Below, one piece after another: positions 46,001 to 59,641 of a DNA stretch of 64,000 nt (position 1 is its first letter; the number at the start of each line of letters is the position of its first letter). A program made the position numbers and the translations under genes. The notes under the pieces were generated by a model that searched no databases, was not told the DNA's origin, and worked only from the letters and a program-made list of their open reading frames with translations. Origin of the DNA: Impatiens glandulifera. Lineage: Eukaryota; Streptophyta; Magnoliopsida; Ericales; Balsaminaceae. Location of the stretch: assembly GCF_907164915.1 (NCBI RefSeq), contig NC_061869.1, positions 42,901,771-42,965,770 on the forward strand, given 5' to 3'.

Positions 46001-46465
46001 AAATCTCTAGATATTTTCTCTCTTTTCTGATTTAGTATTCATATATATTAATTTTTATATTATGTTAACAGTGATCAAAATAATTTCAGTCTTTATTAAC
46101 CCTTTAAATAATGATTATTTATTATTCTATCACTCAATTTAAAGTGAATTTATAGATGAATATTAATATATACATAAATTATATATATTTTTAATAAAGA
46201 AATATTCTTTTTTATTTAAATAATTTGAATCTTTTTTAAAGAAAATTTATAATATAAGTGATAAAAACTTAAATAATATATATGTATATATTATATTAAT
46301 CAAAATATATTAATTAATTTTAATTTATATATATATATATGATTATAAATTAAATAATGTATATTATAATTATTAAAAAACTGTCCTTATTGATCAGGTA
46401 AATAAAACAAAAAAAGTACGGTCAACGTTTGTAATACTTTCAAAATTTAATTGAATCTATGGATG

Positions 46466-46535
<70 letters not shown>

Positions 46536-47861
46536 TTATATATGTGTTTATATTTATTTATAATAAAGATATATTAATTTTTATTTATGTAATTTGAACT
46601 TTCTCTAGATCCAGGTCAATAGACACTATTTTTATTTTGAGGGATAAATTGATTAGTTAAAATATTGTTAATATTAATTTATATATTAATGATATAAATT
46701 AAATATATTTATATTTATAATAAAGATATATTAATTTAGATAATATAATATATTTATATATTATAATAATCAAGATATATTAATTAATTTTATTTTGTAT
46801 ATATATATGATTATAAAATTAAATAATTTATTTTTATTAATTATATATATTAAAATTTAATATATATATATATAATGACTTGGATGATGATATGAATGAT
46901 ATATTTCATGGGTTAGCCTACTTTGATGGGTGGAGTGATCATTTTATAGTTGAGGAGTTTGGATTATTTCAATTTGTTCTATGATCAATGGAGGATATAT
47001 AATTTTTTCCAATTTTTCCATTTGAAAATTGTTAATCTTCATTCGCGTAACTTATTGCAAGACATTCATATTGACAAGTTGGGAAATAAGGATGAGAGAA
47101 ATGACAAGGATTCCATGGAGTGAATGACGTTTTGAAAAAATATTAAATTTTTTATTTTTTTATTTTTTATCATTTATCATTTTTTTAACTAATAATTTAA
47201 CTTTTTTTTAATTTTCTTTCTCAATTTCACTCCTCTAAAGGTAAAAGACTTCTTTTCTTTCTTCAGATTCATTGCTAGCAATTGAAACTGTAAGAAAGAA
47301 TTGTGATTACCTTAATTTGTCGTTGTTTTATCTTATCATTATCTTTAATACTTGTATTAGACCCATTCCAATTCATGTTGATTTCAAAATGTTAGATATT
47401 AATGTTGATTTATTTTTACTTTTTATATCTAACTATGGTTTAATAATCTGAGTTATTTTTATATTATTATTTTTTTAAAGTGAAACTCATTGTTTATATT
47501 TTCTTTTAATTCACTAAGATATGATTTTGTTTAGATTATTTTTTCATTCAAAAAAACGAAAGTTCAGGGATTTTTTTAGGTGAATCTATCTTGTTCATCT
47601 TTAATTAGTTTAGTTTGGTAACTTGACTCTTATATAAACTAGCATTTACCCGTGCAAATTACGAGTAAATATAAAAATTGAAGAAAAAAATACCTTAAAA
47701 ATGTTACTTTATAATTTAATTTAATATTTTTTTTATCTAATTATTAAAAAATATGACACAAAATAAAAAAAAGTTAAGTATCAGTTAGTTAAAAATTTGA
47801 ACTTTTATTGTTAAAATATCTCGTGTTAAACAAATTTTGTGTTAAATTTAAAATATAAAAT
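46001..47861. other. Very AT-rich, no gene
   Basis: Contains an (AT)n run at 46469-46529. CTAGCATTTACCCGTGCAAATT near 47640 looks like the edge of an interspersed repeat. No coding sequence recognised. Confidence 0.45.
46469..46529. repeat. (AT)n microsatellite
   Basis: About 30 AT dinucleotides without interruption. Confidence 0.95.
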
Positions 47862-49243
47862 AGGAAAAAAGCTCGTCTAGCCGTATGTTCTTGTACAACT
47901 AGCTCAATTAGACGTATGAACTAATAAAAGTTTATTTAGGCGCATGTACTTTTAAAAATTGACTCATCTAGCCTCTGTTGGTAAACTCTGTTAATTTTTT
48001 TTAATATTTATTATTTAAATATTTATTTTTCTCTCTCTTTCTTCTTTATTAATTATATTTTTCCTTCTGTCTTTTCATCTTCTTTTCTTTTCATCTTCTT
48101 TCTTTTCCCCCTTTTCATCTTCTTTTTCTCCATCTTCTTTTTTTTCCCTATTTTCATCTTCTTTCTCAATCAGTTTTCTTCCTATTCAAAGAAGTTTTGC
48201 TCAACCAAAGAAGTTTGTTCAACCAAAGAAGCTCGTTCAATCCTCTATTTGCGATTTCAAAGGTTAGTTATCATTCTCCCACTTTAGTGTTTATGTTCAA
48301 ACTTTACCAAACTAATGATGAGATCACAGTTGAAAATGTAAGTTCAGTTTTAATTATTTTTTGTTGTAATTTACAAATGTGTACTCAATTTTATAGCCTG
48401 GAAGACGAAGAAGACGAATGATTGCTACAGTTGACGGTCAAACATCGCAATCTTTACCAACACAAGAGTGTTCGTTGATATTGTGAGATAATATAGATTT
48501 GAAATCACTTTATTTGATAATGTACAAGAATTTAGATTTAGCAACTTGTTTGTATTTGAGATCTTTTAGATATATTTGAGAAATTATTTTTTAGAGGTTT
48601 TGTGAAGTGTTTGTTCTATTGTAATAGACCTTCTACTTTTGTGAAAAAGATTTAATTTTATTTTTTGTTAATTTGGTTCTACTATAATGTTTTGAGAAGG
48701 GTTTGTTTAATTGAAACATGTCTTCTAATTTTGTGAAAAAGATTTAACAATTTGTTTGTGATTTTTTTTCTTAATATAAACAAAAATGAAATTAATAGTC
48801 TTTATGTTTAATCTTTGATTTATGATTTATAATTTTTAATAAAATTAAATATTATAGTAAATAATGAACTATTTTATACATAATATTATGTTATATAAAA
48901 AAAGCAAAATAGTAAAAATAAAATAAAACTAAAATACTCAAATAACAAAAAAAATAGTAAAAAGAGATAAATGGATTAATTAATTAATAAAAAAAGAATA
49001 TAAAAAAAAGAAATAATAAAAATAGATAAATAGATTAATTAATTAATAAAAAAAAGAGAAAAATGAATATTTAAATAATAAAAATTAAAAATTAAAAATT
49101 TTAAAAAAAATTAACAGAGTTTACTAACAGAGACTAGATGAACAAATTTTTAATATTACATACATCTAAATGAACTTTTATTAGTTCATACGTCTAATTG
49201 AGCTATTTGTACAAGTACATACGTTTAGATGAGTTTTTTTCTT
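47862..49243. mobile_element. 1.38-kb DNA transposon-like element with long terminal inverted repeats
   Basis: Left 47862-48002 and right 49105-49243 are inverted copies of about 140 bp. The left begins AGGAAAAAAGCTCGTCTAG, the inverted right AAGAAAAAAACTCATCTAA, and they share AGCTCAATTAGACGTATGAA and TAAACTCTGTTAATTTTTTT. Flanks both read ATAAAAT (47855-47861, 49244-49250), a possible 7-bp duplication, though AT-rich sequence makes chance possible. The interior has CT-rich sequence and a short frame at 48197-48421 ending SLEDEEDE but no transposase. Long inverted repeats fit a nonautonomous Mutator-like element; the superfamily is not secured. Confidence 0.8.
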
Positions 49244-49252
49244 ATAAAATAT

Positions 49253-49312
49253 TATTAGCCCAGTTGGTTAAAGGATACTTCATTTGTTATGTTTCAAGTT
49301 CAAAACATACCT
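49253..49312 (+). pseudogene. tRNA-like sequence with A-box match
   Basis: TTAGCCCAGTTGGTTAAAGG fits the pol III A box (TRGCNNAGYNGG). AGTTCAAAACA some 35 bases on is a weak B box. It could be a tRNA pseudogene or a SINE head. It starts just outside the duplicated flank of the inverted-repeat element. Confidence 0.35.
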
Positions 49313-50149
49313 ATAACATTTTTTTTTATTCTTAACCGATTTAAGTTTATGGAAGGTCAACCCACAAACCGACCCAAATATCAATTTACTCTCATATATA
49401 TTCAAATTAACCAAAAACCCAAAATCCAAAAATTCGGACACTTTAAAATTAAACATCATTTTATATATTTATATATATATATGATTATTTTTTAAAATGA
49501 ATTTCAATTTAAAAAGGCTTAATTTTATATATTTTTTTTTAAATAGTTTACTCTCCAATAAATTAACACAATCTCCCTATGACTTAAATTTAAAATATTC
49601 CTAAATAGAAACGAGCATTTTTTTTAAAAGGCTCCATTCTCAAGCTTTATCATAATATTTCTTAATTGAAGGCCAATTCCATAGTGAGAATGTAAGACAA
49701 CTCTATCACATTTGTTCAATAACTTATAATTATTAATTAGGTCAGAAAATGTAAAATTTATTATTATTTGAATGTACAAATATATAATCCTTGTCCCTAT
49801 TAGGGATGGCAATGAAACGGTTCGAAGCGGAGAATATATTTATTATTTCGGTCCCGTTTTAATTTTGAGAATTTTTTTTAAAACTATCCCCGTCCCGTTC
49901 GATTTTTTTATTTCGGAGAATCACGCGAAGCACCGTTAATATTTAAAAAAAATAATAAATAAAATTTATACAATAAAATTATATAAACGATTTTTTTAAT
50001 ATAATATATATTGTAATATATTAAAATCTATGTTAAAATATAGGGAATAACATAGAGCCAATATATTATGAAATGAGCCGACTCGACCTCGATCAAAATC
50101 TAGTTTCAGTCAAATATCATACATCTCAATTCAAACTCTAGAGATTTCA
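49313..50149. other. AT-rich, no gene
   Basis: A patch near 49805-49935 (AATGAAACGGTTCGAAGCGG, CCCGTCCCGTTCG) has the composition of an old repeat. Nothing else recognised. Confidence 0.4.
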
Positions 50150-50352
50150 CGACACGATCAGCACGAACGTAAAAACAACACAATCGGCACGATATTAAGG
50201 TCACTGTTTCGCTTGTTGTGGTCGCGATTGCTAGTCGCTCAAAGTCGCTTGTCAATTCAAGAACGTGCGCACAATCCGCACAATCAGCACGATCGACACA
50301 ATCGGCACGATGGCACAATCGACACGATCAACACAATCGGCACGAACGACAC
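50150..50352 (+). repeat. LINE 5' UTR repeats without ORF1
   Basis: GACACGATCAGCACGAACG, CACAATCGGCACGA and related units as at 29810-29935. Sequence after it resembles the ORF1 leader of copy 1 (TTCTGTTATTGCTCT-like) and then runs into (AT)n at 50502 where ORF1 should start. Confidence 0.6.
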
Positions 50353-50499
50353 GGTATCGACTCTAATAACTAGGTCGTTTATTCATCTGCAAAGCTTGGT
50401 TGGTAGGTTATGATTTTTAATTTACCATATTCTATAATAATTAGGGTTTCTAGTGTACCATATTCTGTTATTGCTCTATTTTGTTATTGCTTTGTAGTG

Positions 50500-50501
<2 letters not shown>

Positions 50502-50573
<72 letters not shown>
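50502..50573. repeat. (AT)n microsatellite
   Basis: About 36 AT/TA dinucleotides, uninterrupted. Confidence 0.95.
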
Positions 50574-50575
<2 letters not shown>

Positions 50576-53500
50576 CATAATTTTTATTTAAAAGTTTGGG
50601 ATTTTTTTAAATATAATAAAAAAATTACAATTAATATTAATTTTTATTAATACATAAATAAAAAATTAAATAAATACTAATTTTATAAATCACTATTATT
50701 ATAATTTAAATATTATATTATATAAGATAATATAGTATAGTATATTATAATTTTATTTATATTGTGTATATATTTTTATTTAATATAAATTTTTTACTTG
50801 AAATAAATTTTAAAAGATAATAAAAAAAATTATTAGAATATTAATTTATAATAATTGTTTAAAGTTAGTTTATATCAAAATAAAATAAAATAAAATAAAT
50901 ATTTTATTTAAATGAGATATATTTATAAATTAATTAATATTTTTTATTTAAATATATTTAACTTTATTTTCTAGTATAATTATTTATTTAAATTATTTAA
51001 AATTTAATTTTATATTAGTTAATATATTAAGTTATATTTTTATTTTTATATTGAATTTAGTTTTAATTAATATAATTTTTTTAAATAAAATAACTTATTA
51101 ATTTATTTTATATGAAAAAAAAATTATAATGTAATCATATAAATATAAGAGACGAGGTATATTTATAAATTAATTAATACTGGTTAGTCAAATATATTAA
51201 CTTTATTTTTTTTAGTATAATTAATTATTTATTTGAATTATTTAAAATTTAAATATTATATTAGATAATATAATGTGTTAAGTTGAATTTATATTGAGTT
51301 TTAATTTTTATTTAAGGTAATTAATAAAAATAATATTAAATTTAATTAGAGGGTAATTTTGGTATTTAAATTATAAAATTATTTGATTTAATAATCGATA
51401 AAATGTTTGAATTTTAAAATAAAAACTAGGTTTTATTTTAAAAACTCTTTCATCAAATGAGGCCCAAGAGTAATGATTCAATAAAGGAGCCTTATAAAGA
51501 TTATGGATACTTGTAAATAAAAAAAGAAAAATACACTGTGAAATATGAGTGTGTTAGAGCTTTTTTTTTTATTTTTTTTTTTAATGTTGAGTGATTTGAA
51601 AATGTATTTATTTGTTTTTAAAATTTTAATTAGTTAAATTATTATATTTTATTTTTGTTTAAGTTATGTTATAGGATATATTTACAGGTCTAGTTTAGTT
51701 GAAACATAATGTATGTTATATAAAATTATATAAAATTAAAACAATTTGTTTGGGAATAATATTTATAACAATCACTATAATCTATTGCAAAATTCCTATT
51801 TTATCATACTGCAGTATTAATTAAAATGAGAATAATAAAACTTAATTTAGAACTTCAAATTTAGCTTCACATGCATGTTGCTTAACATATTAAGTAGTTT
51901 CTCAGCCACCCGTCTACCCAATAATATATTCTCTATAGACACTTGAATCTATTGCAATATTCTACTTATTAAACTATCTATACAAAATGAAAAAAAAAAA
52001 AAAAAAAACTTAAGGAAATTAGAGGTATTAGGCAGTCCCATCGCGGCTCATCCATGAACTGAACACGTGAAGGTTCGAGTTCGAGGTTTCTATTATTGAG
52101 TTTAACATTGCGATCTTTCGGACACACCTCCCTCTGTTAGTCTTGCTCAAATGAGTGTTCCAGTTTCCACCATCAATAAATCATGTACCTATTATGCCCA
52201 CAATTAACGATCATTTGATATGTATATATGAGTTTGTTAATGAAATGAAACATTATGTTATAAGTATGTATATGCATGTTAATTTGTTATTTTTTTTATG
52301 ACCTCTCATCCAAAGGCGGATTTATGTAGAGCAGGGGCGGTTGGCGGCTTAAACCGATAATTGTTTGTTATTATTCGCTAAACCTCTATGTATCAAATCT
52401 TTAGAAGTTATAATAAACTATTAGTCTAATGATATTTAAGAGAGATTGAGTTTGATTTTTGTCAAGTGCATTTTTCTGGAATTTTTTTTATATTAAGTTG
52501 GATCTCCCTAAATTCTAATTTATAAATCTTCCATATTTTCACTCATAAAGCAGGATTTTTTTTTATTATATAAACTAAAATTATATTTTTTTATTCTCAC
52601 TTTTATCTTCAGTAGTGTATATTATAATTTATATACAAGTTTATGTTTAAACAATTTTTTAAAATGATTTATGCAAGTAAATAAAAATAGTTTAAGCACA
52701 ATAAAAACATTACATGAAAAAAAAAAGTTAGAAAAAATATTGTGCTAAATTAAAACTTACCAAATAAATCAGCAGGCAAATAGGAGCATATGGGTTTTGA
52801 TATTCCTTTTCTTCCATTATACAAAGATGTGAATTCTATGGAAATAATTTAGTTTATATACAAAGTTAACTGCAAATGGTAGATGAACTAAATACATGTT
52901 ACCCAACACAACTTAATTATATTTTGACTCTCAAACTTATGACATCTTTTGCTTTTACACCCATAAACTCACAAACATATTCAACTGAATGCCAAATGAC
53001 CAAACTAATATTATTCTGATTTAAAATACCATATTATGTAGAAAGTTATGAAAGTAAATTATTGTGCAAAAAAACTTCTAATTGAGAAAATAAATAAAAA
53101 CATTAAAGATGTGGGTTGTTTCTAATGTCAGCTAGCTAGTTATGGCTAAAATCAAAAGTAATGGTTAAAATTCAATGAGGATAAATATAAGGGGCAAACT
53201 TAAAATTGAATCAATTTTCTGATCAAAATATCAATAAAATCAAATTTGAACGTTTTTGGTAGTTGGCAGGTTGTTTCGTGGAATAATTTATTAAACCACC
53301 ATTCTTGAATAGTAGCCAGCCTATCAAAGAGACATGTTTTCTCAACCCCCGATTCTACCAAAATTATTTAATTGTACACTTTTATATTAATCGATAAATT
53401 TTTGTTTGATAAAACTTAATATCAAACTTGAGTTTACAAAAAAAAATGCTAGAAAAATAATATAATGATTTTTTTCTTTTTAAATTTTTGACAATTTCCC

Positions 53501-55224
53501 TAAATACTCAGAAATATTCCAAGAATACAAAATTAAAAAAACCTTAGAACCAAAATCACGAAAACGTCTCAACATTTTAAAATCAAGGTTCTTGTAGAAA
53601 TAAAAATCATATTGAATGTGAATTTTCTTGACGAATCCCTTCTGATCTTATTATTCTTTTCATCATAATTAACCACGCAAAGTTTCAATTTGATTTTTTA
53701 ATTTAAGAATTTTTTCATTCTTTTTTTTTTCTCTTCGAGATTTCAAAAGTGTTTTTTTCATTCTGGTTGTGATGGTTTTTCCTTGACTAGCATGTGCTTC
53801 TCTCCCACATGTTATTCGAGCTTCCTTTCCGCATCCTCATCCGGTTCCTCCTCATTCGCCAATTAATCAATAATTACCGCATTATCCTATACTTCAAGTC
53901 GCACTTTGAAAATGCAATGTAGGTCCTCAATGGAGAATTGGAACTTAATTCTGCATGTATTGCAGCATTCTTGCACATCCAAGCTATTATTCGATTCGGT
54001 AAAGGAAAATGTACCATGCGTACTCAAAAACCACTATGTGGAAAACGACTTTATAGGATAAGGATTTCTAAACTTCATCTCTTTGCACGAGTGTTGGAAA
54101 CTCTTCAATAGTTAAGTATATTATGTTGTTTTGAGGGCGGTTCATATTTTGTTAAACTCAACAAAAAAGTATTTAACATAGAGGAGGAGAATGTCAATTT
54201 TATCATCGAATTATAACGCTTTTGAAAATGTAAAATTAAGTTTTATTATTTAAAAATTGTGATAAAAATAAAAGTATAATATATATTAATTTAAAAAAAA
54301 TGACTTATTAATGAAATGTGTCATTATTTAACGGTAATCTTAACGGACTTGAATGTTTTTGTTAACAATGATATATATAATAAACATTAAGTTCAAGTAC
54401 AGTGATATGAATGAACAAAAATTAGTTTAGTGATATACGTGAATATTCTATTATAGTTTGATGAAAAAATTTACATTTTTCGCCTCTAACATATAAATAT
54501 AATGATTAATGTGTCAACCATCAAACAAAAAATGTTGCTAGTCGATACTTAAGACAATAAAAGACTTTAATATTCTCACCACAATTAAAAATTTTGACTT
54601 TTCTAAAATTGGTATTCTTTGTAAGAAATAAGAAAATAATTGTTAAATGGAAAGGCATGTATATAGTATATTTTGATTTGTGAGGATATATGTATACTAA
54701 ATCGTTTGGTGGAAGTGTTCAAAATTATGATGTAAAAATGTAACTTTTTTATATAAGCTAAAATAATTTGATTTAACGTCAAATGGGTGTATTTATTATT
54801 AATATAAAGTTAAGATGTCTTAAATGATATTTTTATTTTGTGCTAAATTATATATAATCAAACCAAATTAACTGACCATATTAATTATATTGTACGGTAA
54901 TGACCTCCAAATTGAAGTAGGGTAATTTTTTCTTTATATTTCTACCAACTTAGAGAAAAAAATAATTGACATACTCATTGATTGTAAAAATATTCAAACT
55001 TTAAGAAAGAGAATAATACAAAATTATCAATTATAATCTAATAAAATTCTAACCATTGAATCAGAGTAGTCCAATTTAATTATGTGAAAATTTATATAAC
55101 TCCACAAAGATATATTTTAATGAATTTAAAAATGGGGCAAAAGATTAAGTATATAGCCCGCAAACACACTTAATCATTTAATCAGGCGCAGAACTTGCCG
55201 CCTGACGGGCTCGAACCCAGGCGC
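50574..55224. other. Long AT-rich stretch without recognised genes
   Basis: No convincing ORF on either strand. Small islands: GGTTCGAGTTCGAGG near 52072 (pol III B-box-like, no clear A box), GGCGGATTTATG near 52315, a GC-richer patch at 53790-54060 that I cannot assign, and GGGCTCGAACCCAGG near 55205. Confidence 0.45.
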
Positions 55225-55312
55225 AGATCTGATCTTAAACTTTTGTTATTTTTTTTCCTCTTTTGGGTTTTTTTTAATGAAATGGCACTAAGCTGTTTTT
55301 CAAAAAAAAAAA
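55225..55312 (+). mobile_element. Severely 5'-truncated LINE (3' end only)
   Basis: AGATCTGATCTTAAACTTTTG, then TTTAATGAAATGGCACTAAG, then a 14-A tail. The same phrases in the same order occur inverted at 55560-55470, the 3' end of LINE D. This is a dead-on-arrival copy of the same or a sister family. Confidence 0.75.
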
Positions 55313-55344
55313 AAAGAATTTATTGATAAAAACTATATGTAATT

Positions 55345-55348
<4 letters not shown>

Positions 55349-55405
<57 letters not shown>

Positions 55406-55435
55406 TAGATAGATATATAAATATATATATTTGAT
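55349..55435. repeat. (AT)n with (AGAT)n tail
   Basis: About 27 AT units followed by AGATAGATAGAT and further AT units, between two LINE 3' ends. Confidence 0.92.
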
Positions 55436-55699
55436 TTTGATAATTTTAAACTGTATTAATAGATATTTTTTTTAGAAAACAGTTTAGTGCAATTTCATTA
55501 AAAAAACCTTAAAGAATAAATAAAAATACAAAAGTTTAAGATTAGATCTAGACAATTTTTAGATTTAGCAACGAAACAATAATTGAATTACAGACAACAA
55601 CAACAATCAATTAGCGCCTATAGCGTTTTTACTTTGATTCTACTTGTGACTCTCTCAAACGAAATATCTCATACCTGGCATAGTTTTCTATTCTCTTCA

Positions 55700-58600
55700 T
55701 TCCTTTCGATTACTCTCCATGATTGAATAAGTGCATTTTCATCCATCTGAAGTTATATCTCCCAAATATCTTTAGCAGTTCTACTTCTTCCACTACGAGT
55801 TCTTGAATTTCTTTCTTTCTAGATATTGTAGATTACTGCTTCAAAATAGTATTTCAACATACTTACATAGAAGGATCTTCCTTTTGCTTTATTCTTCATT
55901 TACTCTAGGATTTCTTCCCATGTTCCTGGAAAGTTGATTATGTTCATGTATGCAACATACCTCCTCCAGATTTGTATTACAAAAGAGCATTCCCAAATAA
56001 ATGGTTTATGCTTTTCTCAACTCCCAAACATAGGACACAGTTGATATCAGGAATGTTTATGTATTTTCGATTTTTGTCTTTTATTGTCAACATTTTCCTG
56101 TATATCTGTCAGAGGATAAATTGGTGACGAAGAATAATCTTCAGAGACCATGCCAAATTATGAAAATCTACCTCTTGTCCTATTATTCTAACCATTTCCA
56201 TGCCTTTCCTGTAATGAACTTCTCGTTATTTTTTGTTTTCTAGTATATTTCATCATTTTTTTTATTGATTTGCTTCTGTCTCATTAGGTTTAAGATTATA
56301 TCACCTTTTGGAATACGCCTCAAAAGTGAATCACATTTACCTTCATAGACGTCTTTAAATGAGTACTTGATGAATTCTATTCTAACTCTGCATTCTTGCA
56401 TTTCTTCTTTGAATATAATGAGAATATTATCTAACCAAGGATCATACCAGAATAGTACCCCTCTTCCATTTCCAACTGTGGTTTGCACCATTTGAAAGGA
56501 ATATTTTCTTGTTTTTAGGATCTTCTTCAATGACCATGCCATTCTTTCATTGATGCTTCGTGTCCAAATACTTTTCTCTTCTTTCATAAATCTTTATGCA
56601 CCCATTTGACCCACATGGAGTCCTCTTTATGCTCCAACTCCCATAAGCTCTCGATGGTGAGGGCTTTGTTCCATTCAATACAACTTTTTATTCCTAGTCT
56701 GTCTTCTTCTATGGGAGTGCAAACATCCTCCCATTTGACTTTTTTGCATCCTCTACCTTGTGTTCCCCAGATGTAATCTCTCATAATTCTATCGAGTTCA
56801 GCCATTACTTTCTTTGGAATGACTATCTGTTATTCCTAGTTGCCAATAATTCAAAGATGACTCTTTTAACGAGCTCGATTCTACCTGCATAAGACAGTTT
56901 TTTCGTAGCCTAACCCAAGACATAATTTTTAACATTTTTTACTAGTTGTCTGAAGTGATTATATCAGAGTTGTTTTGATGACAGGGGTACTCTAAGGTAT
57001 TTCACTAGTATTTCACAATCCTTAATTCTCATAATATTGAATATGTTTTCCTTCATTTCTTCATTAACCCCTCCATAGAAAGTCTGACTTTTGTCCTCAT
57101 TAATGTATAAACCTGTAATACTAGAAAAGATTGTTAGAGCTTCTTTGATTATATTAACAGATTCTACATCCACATAAGAGATAAAAAATATATCATCTAC
57201 AAAACATATATGAGTTATTGCTTCTTCTTTGCAGTACAAGTGAAATTTGAAATAATGACTTTTTAAAAGAATTTTTAAAATACAGTCGAGAATTTCCATT
57301 ATTAAGATTAATAGGTAAGAAGATATAGAGTCTTCTTTCCTTACTCCCCTTTCACCCTTGAAAAAACCTCCATGAATACCATTTACGCTCACAACAAAGT
57401 GAGGAGTGGAAACACATTGCATAATTCAATCAATGAAAATGATTGAAAAACCTACAACAAGGAGGAATTTGTGGATTGATCCCCATCTAATCGAGTCAAA
57501 ATCTTTTCTAATGTCAATTTTGAAAGCCACACGTGGCGATATGTTTTTCTTGTCATATCCATCCAATAAGCTTGGAATGAGTAGGATGTTATGGGAAATA
57601 GAGCGTTCAAGAATAAATGATAATTACCATAATCCTACAAGTTTATCAATAACTGTTTTCAAACGTTGCGAAAGATTTTTGACATAATTTTGTAAATAAC
57701 ATTGTAGCATGAAATAGGACGAAAGTCTTGAATTTTTTCCGGAATCAAATTCAACAATGTGATGTTCCATTTATTCAACATTTTTCTGTTTTGAAATAAT
57801 TCTAAAACCCCTTCGCTTACATCTTTACCCACTATTTTCCAGTTTTCTTTGAATAAGTTCGCGTTGAAACCATCTAGCCCTAGGCTTTTATCCCCTTTCA
57901 TCGAAAATACTACTTTTATGACTTCTTTCATACAGACTCTTATAATCAATTGGTTACCACTTTCTTCACTGATTTTCTTTTGCACAATCTGTTGAAGTAG
58001 TCTTCAGTTGTCCTCTATTATTGTGCTCATTTCTATTCCAATTAGCTTTTTGTAGAAATTTATTGCTTCCTCATGAACTGTCTTTTGATCCTTTAAAATA
58101 TCTTCATTTGAGTTTGTGAGCCTTAGGACCTGATTTCTGAAATTCCTTGATGAACATTTTTTATAGTCAGAAAAAAGTATTATTGTCTCCTAATGAAAGC
58201 CAATTTTCTCTAGATTTTTTCTTAATAAAACTTTCCTCTTTAGAACAGAGGTCTCTGAATTGCGTAAAAGCCTATTTTTTCTCTTCCCTGTTATAAGGTA
58301 GATTCGGGGCTCTTAGTGCCTTTCTTTGTATTTCCTCCAGTTTCATTCTGGCTTCCTTTACTCTTTTAGAAATCCCACTATATTTTTTTCGGTCTAACTT
58401 TTTTAGCTTCACTTTTAGTAATCTTAGTTTCTCATAAACTCTAAACATCTTTGTTCCATTAATTCCGATATTCTAAGTTTCATTAAGGATTTCATTAAAT
58501 CTTTCATATTTCATCCAGAAGTTGAAGAACTTAAAGGGTCTATTCTGTTTTTTCTCCCTTTCCTAAAAGAATTTTAAAGGGCAGTGGTCGGAGATATCTG

Positions 58601-59108
58601 GTTGCAAAACCTGGATTTTGTTTCTTGAGTAAAACTTCACTCATTTTTCATTCACTAGACCTCTATCAATTCTGCTCTTTCTCTTGTTGTCTTCCCCTCT
58701 TGAAGTTGACCATGAAATAAATTACCTGAGGAAGACGGTTCAATACAGCTTATGTCTCGAATACATTCAATAAAATCTTGCATGTCTTGTATTATGTCTG
58801 TCTTAGGCTTTCTTTCATTCCTGAATCTTGTAACGTTAATATATCCCATAATAACCCAAGATTCGTCGTCCGTAATACTTCTTCTCAAATTATTCCAAAG
58901 TGTCTTCCTCTTTGTCCCTAAGTTGCTTGCATAGACTACCGCAAAGAAGATTTTTACCCTTGTCACTGGATTGATAACCTCTGTCAAAATAACTTGCTTG
59001 CTTTAAAAAAGTTTCTTGACTTCAACCCTTTTTTATCCCATCCTACCCAGATTCTTCTTTTAACCCATTAAAGTTATGAATAAGTTCTCATTCTTCTTTG
59101 AAGCAATC
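55700..59108 (-). pseudogene. LINE D ORF2: endonuclease (C-terminal part), reverse transcriptase, zinc domain
   Basis: Endonuclease: IWVGWDKK near 59020, FFAVVYASN, ESWVIMGYINVTR (58987-58655). RT: KGDKSLGLDGFNANLFKENW, LIPEKIQDFRPISCYNVIYK (57985-57659), FKIDIRKDFDSIRW as motif A, GGFFKGERGVRKEDSIS, FVDDIFFIS in place of FADD (57422-56964), then DYIWGTQGRGCKKVKW and SFQMVQTTVGNGRGVLFWYDPW (56805-56240), and CVLCLGVEKSINHLF near 56030, a zf-RVT-like end. Many frameshifts and stops; not functional. Confidence 0.87.
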
Positions 59109-59585
59109 TGTTAGGGTCTAAAATCAAGGCCTCGGTCCTAGAATAAATTCCAGCAACGTTCCTCGGCACCCGGTCTCGGTCTTAGTGTGCACATGGGCCA
59201 TATTTCTGTTTTGTTGTATTATTATTTTGTTTTGCTTTCTTTTTCTACTTTACAAACTGAATTTTGTTATTTTCTAGTTATTGTTGTAACCGAATATTTT
59301 GGGGCAAGACATCACCTATATAAGGCTGATCTTTCTTCCCCAAGGACCCATGAATAGAATGATGAAGATATGACTTCGCCCCTATTCGTCTATTATTATT
59401 ATTATGGACTGTTTGGTACAGACTAACAGTAATTCTCTTCGCACCCTTGATTCTTCTATCCCTTCCCCCCAAATTCTCTATCGAAAACCTTCCGCTGCTA
59501 TTTGATTGTAGAATTTCACCGGTCTTATAGATCAAGAACGTGATTCTTGAACCCATAAACACACCTTACGAAACAAGTCGTAACA
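59109..59585 (+). repeat. 5' LTR of element B
   Basis: 477 bp, TGTTAG...GTAACA. Contains CTCGGTCCTAG and ACATGGGCCATATT phrases also seen in the solo LTR at 23826-24319. Confidence 0.93.
59315..59325 (+). promoter_or_regulatory. TATA box in LTR of element B
   Basis: CCTATATAAGG about 206 bp into the LTR; the 3' LTR keeps CTTATATAAGG at 61112-61122. A strong TATA match in the expected U3 end position. Confidence 0.55.
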
Positions 59586-59589
59586 TTCT

Positions 59590-59601
59590 TGGTATCAGAG
59601 C
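59590..59601 (+). other. Primer binding site of element B
   Basis: TGGTATCAGAGC, four bases after the LTR, complementary to initiator tRNA-Met. Confidence 0.87.
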
Positions 59602-59641
59602 AAGACGATTCTCAAATGAAAGAAACCAGATAGCAGCAAAG

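Noticed and set aside
52030..52090. Possible tRNA or SINE head with GGTTCGAGTTC
   Set aside because: B-box-like only; no acceptable A box at the right distance.
53790..54060. GC-richer patch that might be a gene fragment
   Set aside because: Translations on both strands give no known motif and contain stops.
55195..55215. B-box-like GGGTTCGAGCCCG on the minus strand
   Set aside because: No cloverleaf could be drawn and the neighbouring LINE tail has the opposite orientation.
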